DNA of 64,000 nt from Chungangia koreensis. Lineage in GTDB: Bacteria; Bacillota; Bacilli; Bacillales_A; Planococcaceae. The notes beneath the pieces are model-generated. The model saw only the letters and a list, made by a program, of their open reading frames with translations, made no database searches and was not told the origin of the DNA. Every line of letters begins with the position of its first letter. Positions within the stretch are counted from its first letter, which is position 1. Positions 42,479-51,149 of the stretch are shown here, one piece after another. The position numbers and the translations under genes were made by a program. The stretch is taken from positions 115,574 through 179,573 of the forward strand of contig NZ_JBHSEC010000003.1 in NCBI RefSeq assembly GCF_042651785.1, written 5' to 3'.

Positions 42479-43939
42479 TTATTTCTTCACTAAATTAAAC
42501 GATGCGATATAGCCATAAATTTTCTTACCATTCTTTTCAACCATGGCCGGGTACCAAACGAATGCATTTGTAGAGTTTTTATTCTCATCATACACCGGGC
42601 CACCAACGATATGAATGTCGTTCGTTGTGCTAACTGACGTATAACTTAGACCTACCGTCGGTGTTGGTCTCAAACGTCCTTCAACAGTAGAACGTACATC
42701 GTCACCAGCTACAAAACGTTCGGCTGAAGCAGTCTCTGTATTCCCTTTTAGAGGGAAATGAGTCTTATTGAATTTAATGACCCAATTTGTTTCAGGACCA
42801 TAGGTGAAATCTGAGCTGCTCATTTCGATATTAGCAATCTTTGTAGATTTCAAACCATTTTCTGCAATTTGAGCGTACACCTTCTCTTGGTATGCGCCTG
42901 GATTTCTTAAACCAGTTTCCTTTACAATCGGGCTATTCAATCCAACTACACCGTTATAAGCCATCACTGCAAAGTACCAACTTTCCAATGAGTTCGGCGA
43001 CTTACTGCCGACTGTAGGCAAGACAGAACGTCCGAAGTTCTTCTTCAACATTTCGACTCCCACTTCAATATTATATGTGAGGTCATTTTCTAAGCGTTCA
43101 ACATTATAACCATCTGTAAGTGTAATCTGCATAACGCCGATTCCACCATCAGTAGATTTAAATGGAGTTCCATCTGCATTAAATTGTTTCCAAGGACCGT
43201 TTTCCGCAGAAGCGATTCCTTTCACAATTTCAGGAGGAACCCCTTGCTTTAAAGCCTCTCTTGTCAATAAACAGTTTACAGTTTGGCGATCCGGATTTGT
43301 TTTGCTTGCCGGATCGTAACCACAAGTATTCACGTCAACACGGAAATCTGCATTTAAAGCCCTTGCTAAAAAGGCCGAAAACTCCCGTCTTGTCAGTTCA
43401 GTGTTCGATTTAAAAATCCCGCCATTATAACCATTAGTAATTCCGGCAGCTAATATTCTACGGATGGAAGAATAAGAGACTTGTTTAATTGAAACATCCT
43501 TAAAAGCGATAACTTCCTCGTCTTGAAGATTAAACGCACGAGCAATAAAGATCGCCATCTCGCCTCGGTTCACCACTTTATTCGGCTTAAATATTCCATT
43601 ACCGTAACCCTGCAAGATTCCGCGATCATTAGCAGACTGGATTGCTCCTGAAGCTTCTATGTCAGAAGGAACATCTTTAAACTCTGTTTTCGTTTTTTCA
43701 GTATCAAGTCCAATTGCACGGGCAATCATCAAGGCTGCCGCACCACGGGTAACGTTGTCCTCAGGACCGAAACGTCCATCTTCGTATCCCTTAATGATTC
43801 CTTTTTCATACAAGTACATCATTTCTTTTTCAAACGGATCGCCAGGCTTCACATCAGAGAAACCTGTTTCGGCACTCGCTTGACCTCCAAAACCGATCAA
43901 CATAAACATTGAAACTACTACTATTGCAATCTTTCTCAT
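42479..43939 (-). CDS. SLH-anchored lytic transglycosylase-like protein
   Basis: A 486-residue exported protein. Signal peptide MRKIAIVVVSMFMLIGFGGQASA; three SLH domains at about residues 25-190 (TGFSDVKPGDPFEKEMMYL, EFKDVPSDIEASGAIQSAND, AFKDVSIKQVSYSSIRRI); then an SLT/lysozyme-type domain at about 205-320 with the catalytic Glu region GIASAENGPWKQF and TDGGIGVMQITLTDGYN. A C-terminal ~150-residue region (TNDIHIVGGPVYDENKNSTNAFVWYPAM) is of SH3-like appearance. AAGGGAGGG precedes the ATG. The enzyme would cleave glycan strands at the cell wall. A probable SecA2-SlaP client. Confidence 0.88.
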   Translation of the reverse strand: MRKIAIVVVSMFMLIGFGGQASAETGFSDVKPGDPFEKEMMYLYEKGIIKGYEDGRFGPEDNVTRGAAALMIARAIGLDTEKTKTEFKDVPSDIEASGAIQSANDRGILQGYGNGIFKPNKVVNRGEMAIFIARAFNLQDEEVIAFKDVSIKQVSYSSIRRILAAGITNGYNGGIFKSNTELTRREFSAFLARALNADFRVDVNTCGYDPASKTNPDRQTVNCLLTREALKQGVPPEIVKGIASAENGPWKQFNADGTPFKSTDGGIGVMQITLTDGYNVERLENDLTYNIEVGVEMLKKNFGRSVLPTVGSKSPNSLESWYFAVMAYNGVVGLNSPIVKETGLRNPGAYQEKVYAQIAENGLKSTKIANIEMSSSDFTYGPETNWVIKFNKTHFPLKGNTETASAERFVAGDDVRSTVEGRLRPTPTVGLSYTSVSTTNDIHIVGGPVYDENKNSTNAFVWYPAMVEKNGKKIYGYIASFNLVKK

Positions 43940-44040
43940 TCGATTTCCCTCCCTTATCTATTAGGTTACCGAAAATTGGGAGAGAATGAAACACTTTAAA
44001 TAGAGATTTTCTTTATTTTACTAATTTTTCCTTCCAATAA

Positions 44041-44072
44041 AAAAGGCTATCCCCATTTTCGGAGATAACCCT
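44041..44072 (-). terminator. Terminator-like hairpin after the DUF4309-like lipoprotein
   Basis: An imperfect stem (44046-44054 with 44063-44071) followed on the minus strand by TTTTTT. Confidence 0.6.
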
Positions 44073-44087
44073 TTCCCATAAAACGTA

Positions 44088-44693
44088 TTAACTTTCTTTC
44101 TTTTTGTTAACGATGATGGCATCAATAACTTTGTCTTTCTCTTTCGATTTAACCGTCACAACCGTATCTTCTACAAACTCATACGTCAACGTATAAGTTC
44201 CGGGCGCATTGTTGTACATCGCACCCTCGGTTGCTGGAGCGCCCCAAGCTTCAATAAATTCACTCGTTGTTGTGTTGTCGCTTTCAGGTACATGGTATGC
44301 AATCGCGACCACTTTTCCATCCTTTACGCCATATGCGTATTTTTCATATGTTATGAAATTGACGTCGTCTACATCTTCTTCCGCTTGTGGTTCACCCATT
44401 TGTGATTTGACATCATCTTCGGGGTCATCCAATTTTATATTTGAACCCGGCATATTGCCTTGGCTTACTTCATTATAGAAATCCTTTGTCAAATAATTTT
44501 TAGCTTCATTCTGCTCGTTATCATCATCTGCTCCGTCTTGTTCATGCTGTTCATCTTCGTTAATTACCGCATCGTCACCTAACTCTTCAGTGCCCAAATC
44601 GTCCATTGCTTCTTCGGGGTTTTCGTTACCATCATTATTGTTACAGCCAGCAAGCAGCATGATCGCAGCAAACGGCAAAAACCATTTTTTCAT
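44088..44693 (-). CDS. Lipoprotein of unknown function
   Basis: A 201-residue lipoprotein: signal MKKWFLPFAAIMLLAGC (Cys17), a very acidic linker (residues 20-65) and a globular domain from about residue 68 (LTKDFYNEVSQGNMPGSNIKL, VKSQMGEP, ITYEKYAYGVKDGKVVAIAY, EFIEAWGAPA, YTLTYEFVED). This resembles DUF4309-type lipoproteins of Bacillales, which have duplicated 'GxP' strand-turn motifs (MGEP, WGAP); this is my best guess rather than a firm family. GAAAGGGT precedes the start. Confidence 0.75.
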   Translation of the reverse strand: MKKWFLPFAAIMLLAGCNNNDGNENPEEAMDDLGTEELGDDAVINEDEQHEQDGADDDNEQNEAKNYLTKDFYNEVSQGNMPGSNIKLDDPEDDVKSQMGEPQAEEDVDDVNFITYEKYAYGVKDGKVVAIAYHVPESDNTTTSEFIEAWGAPATEGAMYNNAPGTYTLTYEFVEDTVVTVKSKEKDKVIDAIIVNKKKES

Positions 44694-44794
44694 GCATTCA
44701 AACCCTTTCTGTTAAATTTCATCTGTGTAGTTATCATTCCCCCGAATTGAAAAATAAAACAATATCCCAACGCTTTAGCCATGTTCAAATGAAA

Positions 44795-44820
44795 AGAAAA
44801 AACGTCCGTTAAAACGGACG
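44795..44820 (-). terminator. Terminator of the acyl-CoA synthetase gene
   Basis: An 8-bp stem (44803-44810 with 44813-44820) followed on the minus strand by TTTTTT. Confidence 0.8.
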
Positions 44821-44821
44821 C

Positions 44822-46342
44822 TTAATAGACAATTGTCTGCTTCTCTCTCAACACGGTTTTCAGAACTTTCCCACTCGCATTACGTGGCAGACTGTCAATG
44901 AATTCAATGTCAGTCGGTATTTTATATTTGGCTAAACGCTCTTTACAATAATCCAAAACGGACTCTTCGGAAAGAGTTTGCCCAGGCTTCAATACGATAT
45001 ACGCCTTCGGAACTTCACCGTACACCTCATGTGGAATTCCGATTACCGCTGCTTCTAAGATTTCCGGGCGTTCAAACAGCACTTCTTCCACTTCGAGCGG
45101 ATATACATTTTCGCCACCACGGATGATCATGTCTTTTTTTCGGTCGACGATATATAAAAGTCCGTCTTCGTCCATCTTTCCTAAATCGCCGCTATACAAC
45201 CAGCCATTCCGGAGTGCCTTTCGAGTCTCATCTTCATTTTTCAAATAGCCTTTCATCACTTGTGGACCCTTAACGACAATTTCCCCAACTTCACCGGCAG
45301 GTAGCGGTTCTCCAAATTCGTTCACGATTTGAATCTCGGTCATTGGCAATGGTCTACCAACAGAACCGACTTTCGTGAGCACATGCTCATCAGTCAAGGA
45401 CGTAGCCGCTGGGGAGTTTTCCGTTTGGCCATATAGATTTTGAAGTTTGACCTCCGGAAATAATGATTTCACCCGCTTCACTAATTCATAAGGCATCGGT
45501 GATGCACCATACGTAAATAATCGTAAGTCAGACAGATTCGCTTCTTTTATAGTCTCTGTATTCAACAAAATGGCATACATAGCCGGAACACCGAAGAAAA
45601 TGGTCGCCTTTTCCTCTTCCATCGTCCGAAGTGTCTGTTCAGGTGAAAAGCCTTCTTCAATTATTAACGTCCCACCTGAATAAATGATCGGAATACTGAA
45701 CACATGGCTTGCTGCACAATGGAAAAGTGGAGCCACAATATGCATCCGGTCGCTGCTGTTTAACTTCATCGACTCTGACCAGATTTGAGCAGTCGCAAAT
45801 GTGTTTTTATTCGTAAGCATAACACCTTTAGGTTTTCCGGTTGTGCCTGACGTATAAAAGATGACAGCGGTATCCTCATCACTTCGTTCAGGTTCCACGA
45901 ATCCTTCGTCCGATCCGTCGATTAAATCCTCCAGCCTCACTTCTGCATCCGCGTTGCCAACAACAACTGTATCTTGTACATGTATTAATTTCGGAGAAAT
46001 ACCCTCTAAAGTCTCCTTAAGCCGTTCATCATAAATGACAGCCTTCGCCTCTGAATGATTCAATATATACTCGACCTCTCGCCCGGTCAGTTTTATATTG
46101 ATCGGTAAAACTGTAAATCCACCAATTTGGCACGCATAATAGCAAATGAGAAAATAATCCGAGTTGTGTAAATAGAGCGCAATGATGTCTTCCTTTTTAT
46201 AGCCCTTCCGTTGAAAATGCGTTGCTACATTCTTCGCCTTTTGGTAGAAATCCGCATATGAAGTGACCCGTCCATTGAATGACGTAATTGTGTGATCCGG
46301 TGTCAGATCCACTTGCCCTTTCAACTGTTCAGCAATAAACAT
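44822..46342 (-). CDS. Fatty-acid/acyl-CoA synthetase (AMP-forming)
   Basis: ANL-superfamily ligase that activates a carboxylic acid to an acyl-adenylate and then to acyl-CoA. The 506-residue protein shows the P-loop FYTSGTTGKPKGVMLTN near residue 165, LYGQTENSPA, GWLYSGDLGKMDEDGLLYIVDRKKDMI, ENVYPLEVEEVL and the C-terminal catalytic lysine in NASGKVLK. It resembles medium/long-chain fatty-acid ligases. TAAAGGAG precedes the ATG. Upstream lies a structured interval ending in a terminator-like hairpin (46428-46460). Confidence 0.93.
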   Translation of the reverse strand: MFIAEQLKGQVDLTPDHTITSFNGRVTSYADFYQKAKNVATHFQRKGYKKEDIIALYLHNSDYFLICYYACQIGGFTVLPINIKLTGREVEYILNHSEAKAVIYDERLKETLEGISPKLIHVQDTVVVGNADAEVRLEDLIDGSDEGFVEPERSDEDTAVIFYTSGTTGKPKGVMLTNKNTFATAQIWSESMKLNSSDRMHIVAPLFHCAASHVFSIPIIYSGGTLIIEEGFSPEQTLRTMEEEKATIFFGVPAMYAILLNTETIKEANLSDLRLFTYGASPMPYELVKRVKSLFPEVKLQNLYGQTENSPAATSLTDEHVLTKVGSVGRPLPMTEIQIVNEFGEPLPAGEVGEIVVKGPQVMKGYLKNEDETRKALRNGWLYSGDLGKMDEDGLLYIVDRKKDMIIRGGENVYPLEVEEVLFERPEILEAAVIGIPHEVYGEVPKAYIVLKPGQTLSEESVLDYCKERLAKYKIPTDIEFIDSLPRNASGKVLKTVLREKQTIVY

Positions 46343-46427
46343 CTGGCTACAACTCCTTTATTCTATTTATCCATTCTATTATAATTGAAAATTTATAATG
46401 ATTGAAATTTTTAGAATAAAAGACATC

Positions 46428-46460
46428 AAAAAAAGCATCCGGAGCAGTTCTCCGGATGCT
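46428..46460 (-). terminator. Terminator-like hairpin upstream of the acyl-CoA synthetase gene
   Basis: A 10-bp perfect stem (46434-46443 with 46451-46460) followed on the minus strand by TTTTTTT. It lies 86-118 bp before the synthetase start and about 190 bp past the S-layer gene's own terminator, so it ends a separate short transcript or acts as an attenuator. Confidence 0.8.
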
Positions 46461-46462
46461 TG

Positions 46463-46640
46463 AGGGTCTTCTGTAATATGAGCATTTTCAAAACAGGGAG
46501 AAAAACCGGGTAACCAGCCCGTTGCTCATAAATAAAGGATATCACCGTTTCCGCCTTTTTAAACAGAAAATACTTACTACCCAAGCCCATATTTTCCAGG
46601 TATTTTACAGCTTAGTTTCAGAGAGATTGCAGTATCATTT
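46463..46640 (-). ncRNA. Candidate structured leader or small RNA
   Basis: This interval between the S-layer terminator and the 46428-46460 hairpin has no open frame. On the minus strand TATGAGCA (46523-46530) pairs perfectly with TGCTCATA (46477-46484), enclosing a smaller CGGG/CCCG stem (46518-46521 with 46507-46510). It matches no riboswitch or T-box I can recall. A real transcript is not shown by the sequence. Confidence 0.35.
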
Positions 46641-46646
46641 CAAAAC

Positions 46647-46680
46647 AGAAAAAAGACCGAATCTCAAAGGAGATCCGGTC
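46647..46680 (-). terminator. S-layer protein gene terminator
   Basis: A 10-bp stem with one mismatch (46655-46664 with 46671-46680) followed on the minus strand by TTTTTT. Confidence 0.8.
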
Positions 46681-46695
46681 CAAAGTGAACAATAA

Positions 46696-48930
46696 TTATT
46701 CTGTTACAGCAGCTGCTTTTACATCTACTGTTACTGGTTGAGTTTTAATAACGTCACCAGCTGGATTCAATACACGCATTGTGAATTCGCCTTTAGTACC
46801 TTCAGTCAATGCGATACCGCCAACAAAAATCTTACCGGAAACATCGAAAGTTAAAGCATCTTCGTTAGCGGTAACTGCATCAACAGTACCTAAAAGGATA
46901 TCAGTACCTGCAGTGTAACCATTCGCTACTGATGCTGTTTCGACAAAGATTACGCCTTTACCATCTGCATAGCCAAATGATACAGCGTCAGTTGAAGTCA
47001 ATTTAATTCCTTCAGCTTTAAGCAAATCAGTCATAGCTGCATCAGCAGATTCTACTTTATCGGAAGCAAATTCAACGCTATCAATTGAAGGAGATGTATT
47101 TTCTACAGTTACTGTTACTGTATCACGAACGATAGATCCTTCTTTGATGATGATATCGGCAGTTCCTGTTTTAACAGCTGTCACAGTGATGACGCCATTT
47201 CTTTCAGAAACGTTGACATTGTCATTAGAAGCAGAAACTGTGAACTTTTGATCAGCTCCGATTGTTTCAGTTAGTCCGATCAACATACCATCTGCATTGT
47301 ATTGGTTATAAACAAGTTTAACAGACGCATCGGATTTTACTGGGTTCAAGTCAAGAGTAGTATCAGACTCAGTGCTTAGAACTTCCAATAGGCGCTTTGC
47401 CACTACATTGCTGGAGCCAACTTTAACTGAAAGAGTCAGTAATGTTGTTTCTCCAACTTTTATTTCTGCGTTGCCAACACCTGTTTCACCAGTTGCGACT
47501 ACTGTTGCAATCGCTTCACCAGCAGTATCGGATTCGGAAACAGTTACGTTTGCAATTGTTTTCTCGCCTGCTTTAACAGCTACAGGTTCTACAACTTTGA
47601 AGCCTTGGAACGGATCTCCGTATTGGTCAACAACCGTTACAGCAACAGCTTGGGATTTATTCGCCAAGATCGAAACAGAAGTGGATGTTGCTGAAACTTT
47701 AGCAGCTTTACGTGCTTCTTTTACGACTTCAACAGGAATTTCCATTTTAACTTCTGAATCTTTAACAGTTACAGTAATTGTCGCTTCACCTTCAGCAACA
47801 GTTGTTACATCACCATTTTGGTTTACAACTACTACGTTCTTATTAGAAGATTCGAATGCTAATCGAGTATTATCTGTGAAGTTTAAAGCACCCTTCAAAG
47901 AAGTTCCTTTAACGCCGCTGATTGATGCTTTTTCGTTCAGTACAAGTGTACCGCTTGTCAATTCAACACCGTCTACAGTTAATGCATAGTCATTCAATGC
48001 TACAACTGTCTTCGCGAAATCTTCAACTTTAACTGTTGTTTCAGAAGACTTCACTGTTTTACCGTCTTTTGTAATAGCTACTTTATAGGAGAATTCCTCT
48101 CCTTCAACGAATTTGGATTGATTTAATTCACCGGTTTTCGCGTCTTTCAACACATTTAAGTTTGTAGATTGGAACTCGACTGTGAAGCCTGCTTTAGTTA
48201 ACTCTTCAACTGTTACTTCTTTGCCATTATTCACAGTGAAACCAAGGAATTGCGCATCAGCTTTAACGTCTACTAAAGAAGTCGTTGCTTCAACAGATGT
48301 AACTTCAGTAATTCCTTGAGCAGGAATCAAATCTTTTGCACGGAACATGAACAATGCGAACTCGCCGCGAGTGACGTTTGCATCGGGTGCGAATTGAGTA
48401 GCCGTTTTACCCAATGTAATTTCATGTTTTACGAGAGCGTCTACATATTCATCCCATTGGTCAGCAACGTCAGTGAATTGGTTGTCCAATCCTTCGCCAT
48501 TCAATCGGTATGCGTTCGCGATAATTTTAGCCATTTCAGAACGTTTGATTTTATCGTCAGGTGCGAATGAAGTTTCACTCTTACCATTGATTACTTTTAA
48601 ACTATGTAAAGCGTTGACAGCGCCAGCTACACGGTCATTAATATCTGTAAATGGTGAAGCAGGTGCATTTTCAACATCAAGTTTTAGAGCCTTTGCAATC
48701 ATGACTGCAGCGTCTCCACGCTTAATTGAATCATTTGTGCCGAAAGAATGTTCACCAGTTCCTTGTGTGATTTCATTATCAACCAAATAGTTTACTGAGT
48801 CAGTATACTTATCGTTCACATCAGTGAATTTCATTTCTGCTGCAGCAGCTGGTACAACTGCGGACGCTACGATTGCTGCTGTAGCGGCTGTTGCTGTGAA
48901 CTTTTTATAGGATTTTTTATTGAAAGACAT
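46696..48930 (-). CDS. S-layer protein with three SLH domains and Ig-like array
   Basis: A 744-residue exported protein, the probable surface-layer subunit. Signal peptide is about residues 1-30 (SYKKFTATAATAAIVASAVVPAAAA). Three SLH domains follow (MKFTDVNDKYTDSVNYLVDN, PFTDINDRVAGAVNALHSL, QFTDVADQWDEYVDALVKHE with partner helices) to about residue 205. The rest (about 210-744) is a series of Ig-like beta domains rich in Val, Thr and Ala, including Big-type DVTTVAEGEATITVTVKD. Codon use is biased to favoured codons, as expected for a highly expressed protein. AGGGGGAAAG precedes the ATG. The AT-rich region 48931-49106 should hold its promoter and leader; no unambiguous promoter was picked. 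Likely the main SecA2-SlaP substrate. Confidence 0.92.
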   Translation of the reverse strand: MSFNKKSYKKFTATAATAAIVASAVVPAAAAEMKFTDVNDKYTDSVNYLVDNEITQGTGEHSFGTNDSIKRGDAAVMIAKALKLDVENAPASPFTDINDRVAGAVNALHSLKVINGKSETSFAPDDKIKRSEMAKIIANAYRLNGEGLDNQFTDVADQWDEYVDALVKHEITLGKTATQFAPDANVTRGEFALFMFRAKDLIPAQGITEVTSVEATTSLVDVKADAQFLGFTVNNGKEVTVEELTKAGFTVEFQSTNLNVLKDAKTGELNQSKFVEGEEFSYKVAITKDGKTVKSSETTVKVEDFAKTVVALNDYALTVDGVELTSGTLVLNEKASISGVKGTSLKGALNFTDNTRLAFESSNKNVVVVNQNGDVTTVAEGEATITVTVKDSEVKMEIPVEVVKEARKAAKVSATSTSVSILANKSQAVAVTVVDQYGDPFQGFKVVEPVAVKAGEKTIANVTVSESDTAGEAIATVVATGETGVGNAEIKVGETTLLTLSVKVGSSNVVAKRLLEVLSTESDTTLDLNPVKSDASVKLVYNQYNADGMLIGLTETIGADQKFTVSASNDNVNVSERNGVITVTAVKTGTADIIIKEGSIVRDTVTVTVENTSPSIDSVEFASDKVESADAAMTDLLKAEGIKLTSTDAVSFGYADGKGVIFVETASVANGYTAGTDILLGTVDAVTANEDALTFDVSGKIFVGGIALTEGTKGEFTMRVLNPAGDVIKTQPVTVDVKAAAVTE

Positions 48931-49106
48931 AAATCTTTCCCCCTGATTCTAATTTATTGCGCCTTCGAAAAATCTTGAATTTGAAAGAACGCTTCTTAAG
49001 ACTATCAATATTACAAATAGATTACAATAAACTTGAATATATTGCTAAATTTTACATAATTAAATGGAATTGGGTGGTCATACATGAAAATATTTCCCCA
49101 AAAGTA

Positions 49107-49146
49107 AAGAAGACCAGATCGGCGAAAAAGCCAATCTGGTCTTCTT
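49107..49146 (-). terminator. Terminator of the dipeptidase gene
   Basis: A 13-bp perfect stem (49107-49119 with 49134-49146), with a short T-rich stretch on the minus strand. Confidence 0.75.
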
Positions 49147-49147
49147 T

Positions 49148-50071
49148 TCAAACAGGTCGGTGATCCAAGAAATTCTGATACGCGAATCCTTTAACCTGTT
49201 CCTCTGTATAGTATTTTAATAGTTCATTCAGTAAGTTCGGATGCATAGAAGCATCTTCCAATCTACCAATCTTCGCTGTAATTCCATCAAAGTCAGAACC
49301 GATCCCGATATTATGTATCCCGCCAATTGAACAGAAATGGTCGATATGTTTTATCAAATCTCCAATCTCCACGTCACCAGTTTCTTTCACGAATTCTGTT
49401 ACAAATGTTACATGGACCATCGCATTTCGATCGAACATCACTTTCGCCTGTACGTCCGTTAAATTACGTGCATTCGGACAAATCGACTTTGAATTCGAGT
49501 GGCTCGCAATCGGATATTTGGCTATTTCCATTACATCCCAAAACGATCTTTCACTCAAATGAGAAACATCCGTGAACATCTGATGCTCGTTATTGAACGT
49601 CACAATTTCCTTACCAAATGACGTTAGACCCGCACCTCGTTCTTCTAAAATACCGTCTGCCGCAAGGTTTGCATTGTTCCAAGTCAACCCGATCGAGCGA
49701 ACTCCCAACTCATGCAAAATGGTCAACTTATTGATATCATTCCCGATGGCATCTACGCCTTCAAGCGACAATAGCGCGCCAATCTCACCGTCCTGAAGTT
49801 TGTCGATATCCGTCCAATCCCGAATCAGTTTCATATGAGGATTGCTGCCGAGCACCCTTTTATGAAAATAATGGACTTGATCCATCGCTACGCTAAACTT
49901 CTCTTCCACCTTTACTTCAGGTAAAACAAAAATGGCAAACGTCTGGAGCATCACATTTCCTGCTTTCAGCTTCTCTAAATTGGCATCCAGATCGCCGTCG
50001 AGGAAATCGACTGCCCCTTTTGACCGTTGCATCTTCCATAACACATCACAATGTAAATCGATCGTCTTCAA
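49148..50071 (-). CDS. Membrane dipeptidase family (M19) protein
   Basis: A 307-residue zinc-dependent dipeptidase. Metal-binding motifs are TIDLHCDVLWKM at the N-terminus, LSLEGVDAIGNDINKL, FTDVSHLSERSFWDVM, YPIASHSNSKSICPNARNLTD and GIGSDFDGI. M19 enzymes hydrolyse a range of dipeptides including those with D-residues. The start is set at TTG 50071, eight bases after GGGGAGG; it overlaps the upstream stop codon (TTGA), so the two genes are coupled. A TTG 24 bases earlier has no binding site. Confidence 0.9.
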   Translation of the reverse strand: MKTIDLHCDVLWKMQRSKGAVDFLDGDLDANLEKLKAGNVMLQTFAIFVLPEVKVEEKFSVAMDQVHYFHKRVLGSNPHMKLIRDWTDIDKLQDGEIGALLSLEGVDAIGNDINKLTILHELGVRSIGLTWNNANLAADGILEERGAGLTSFGKEIVTFNNEHQMFTDVSHLSERSFWDVMEIAKYPIASHSNSKSICPNARNLTDVQAKVMFDRNAMVHVTFVTEFVKETGDVEIGDLIKHIDHFCSIGGIHNIGIGSDFDGITAKIGRLEDASMHPNLLNELLKYYTEEQVKGFAYQNFLDHRPV

Positions 50072-50781
50072 GCTGTATGCCTCCCCGTTGCACAAACTGA
50101 TACAAAGTGCTCAAATATTTTTAGTGAAAGCGGATCACCTTTCAGCGCCATACCTTCCGGATGCCATTGCACCCCTAACACGAACCGATGTCTCCGGCTT
50201 TCAATTGCTTCAATTATACCATCTGATGCGATACCAGAAGCCACGAATGAAGGAGCTACATCCTTTACAGCCTGGTGATGGTAGGAGTTTACTGTAATCC
50301 GGTCCGATCCGGACAATCTCTGTAAATGAGACTCTTCTGATACATGTACATAGTGGGAAGGATGATAACGCGGTGCATCTTGGCTATGTTGCAAAAGCTC
50401 TCCTTTATGTTGGCTCAAATCCTGATATAATGTGCCTCCAACCGCGACATTCAAAATTTGCATCCCACGGCAAATCCCCAAAATAGGCTTATTCAAGTAA
50501 AGGAAATGTCTCGCTAATTCAACTTCCAGTGCATCCCGCTCCGGTGTCACTTCACCCAATTTCGGGTGTGGCTCCTGCCCAAACAAAAGAGGGTTCGGAT
50601 CATTTCCTCCTGACATCATCAACCCATCCACCAAACCGGCAAGCTGAACGACATCCGTCTCGGTGCCCATTGGTATGACTAACGGAATCCCACCTGCCCG
50701 AATTATCGCTTCAGCGTAATCATTATTCAAAAAATGTTTTTGTTCATCGATACTACACGTTAAGCCAATTACCGGTTTCAT
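50068..50781 (-). CDS. Gamma-glutamyl-gamma-aminobutyrate hydrolase family protein (class I glutamine amidotransferase fold)
   Basis: A 237-residue peptidase C26/PuuD-type hydrolase. Signatures are PVIGLTCSIDEQ at the N-terminus, DGLMMSGGNDPNPLLFG, the nucleophile motif KPILGICRGMQILNVAVGG (Cys about 102), HSQDAPRYHPSHYV, VNSYHHQAVKDVA, and the His-Glu dyad GVQWHPEGM. It would hydrolyse gamma-glutamyl amides. Coupled to the dipeptidase, suggesting a small peptide or glutamyl-compound salvage operon. GTAGGAGGT precedes the ATG. Confidence 0.92.
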   Translation of the reverse strand: MKPVIGLTCSIDEQKHFLNNDYAEAIIRAGGIPLVIPMGTETDVVQLAGLVDGLMMSGGNDPNPLLFGQEPHPKLGEVTPERDALEVELARHFLYLNKPILGICRGMQILNVAVGGTLYQDLSQHKGELLQHSQDAPRYHPSHYVHVSEESHLQRLSGSDRITVNSYHHQAVKDVAPSFVASGIASDGIIEAIESRRHRFVLGVQWHPEGMALKGDPLSLKIFEHFVSVCATGRHTA

Positions 50782-50937
50782 TGAACCAACCTCCTACTCT
50801 AATTCATAATATTCGAGGCCAATCCAACTTTTCCTTTCTTCTCCAATAAAAATAATGAGAGGGCTGCACGAAGTATCCAAGTAAAAAAGAGGAAGGCTTC
50901 CGGTAAATCAGATGTCCCATCCAGTTGAAACACTTTT

Positions 50938-51012
50938 TCTACTACTTACCACTTATATGTCGACTATCTCTCCTATACGTCTCGACTACCTAAAACAACC
51001 ATGTCGACTACC
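50938..51012. repeat. Phased array E: 4 copies of TCGACTACC, 22-bp period
   Basis: The TCGACTACC-type core begins at 50938 (TCTACTACT), 50960, 50982 and 51004, exactly 22 bp apart. It is the same core, period and orientation as array C, 30 kb away. It lies in the interval 50782-51145 between divergent genes. The rest of that interval holds no gene except the tiny leader at 51132. Confidence 0.88.
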
Positions 51013-51131
51013 CCACAGTTAATAGTAATCACCCCTTCTCCCACCAAAATTCCCCCCTCCTTCTTCATTCTAAACAGCCAAAACTCAACATAAAAATGGG
51101 ATAAGCATTATATAGAGCGGAGGAAAATCGA

Positions 51132-51149
51132 ATGGAAGATTCTTCATGA
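51132..51149 (+). CDS. Possible five-codon leader peptide
   Basis: ATG at 51132 follows GGAGGAAAATCGA with good spacing and encodes MEDSS before TGA. The stop overlaps the ATG of the next gene (ATGA). The well-placed ribosome binding site serves this mini-frame rather than the next gene, whose start is 25 bp away. Translation coupling is inferred. Confidence 0.4.
   Translation: MEDSS

Noticed and set aside
44088..44693. Firm DUF4309 assignment
   Set aside because: Only short motifs suggest it; left as unknown lipoprotein.
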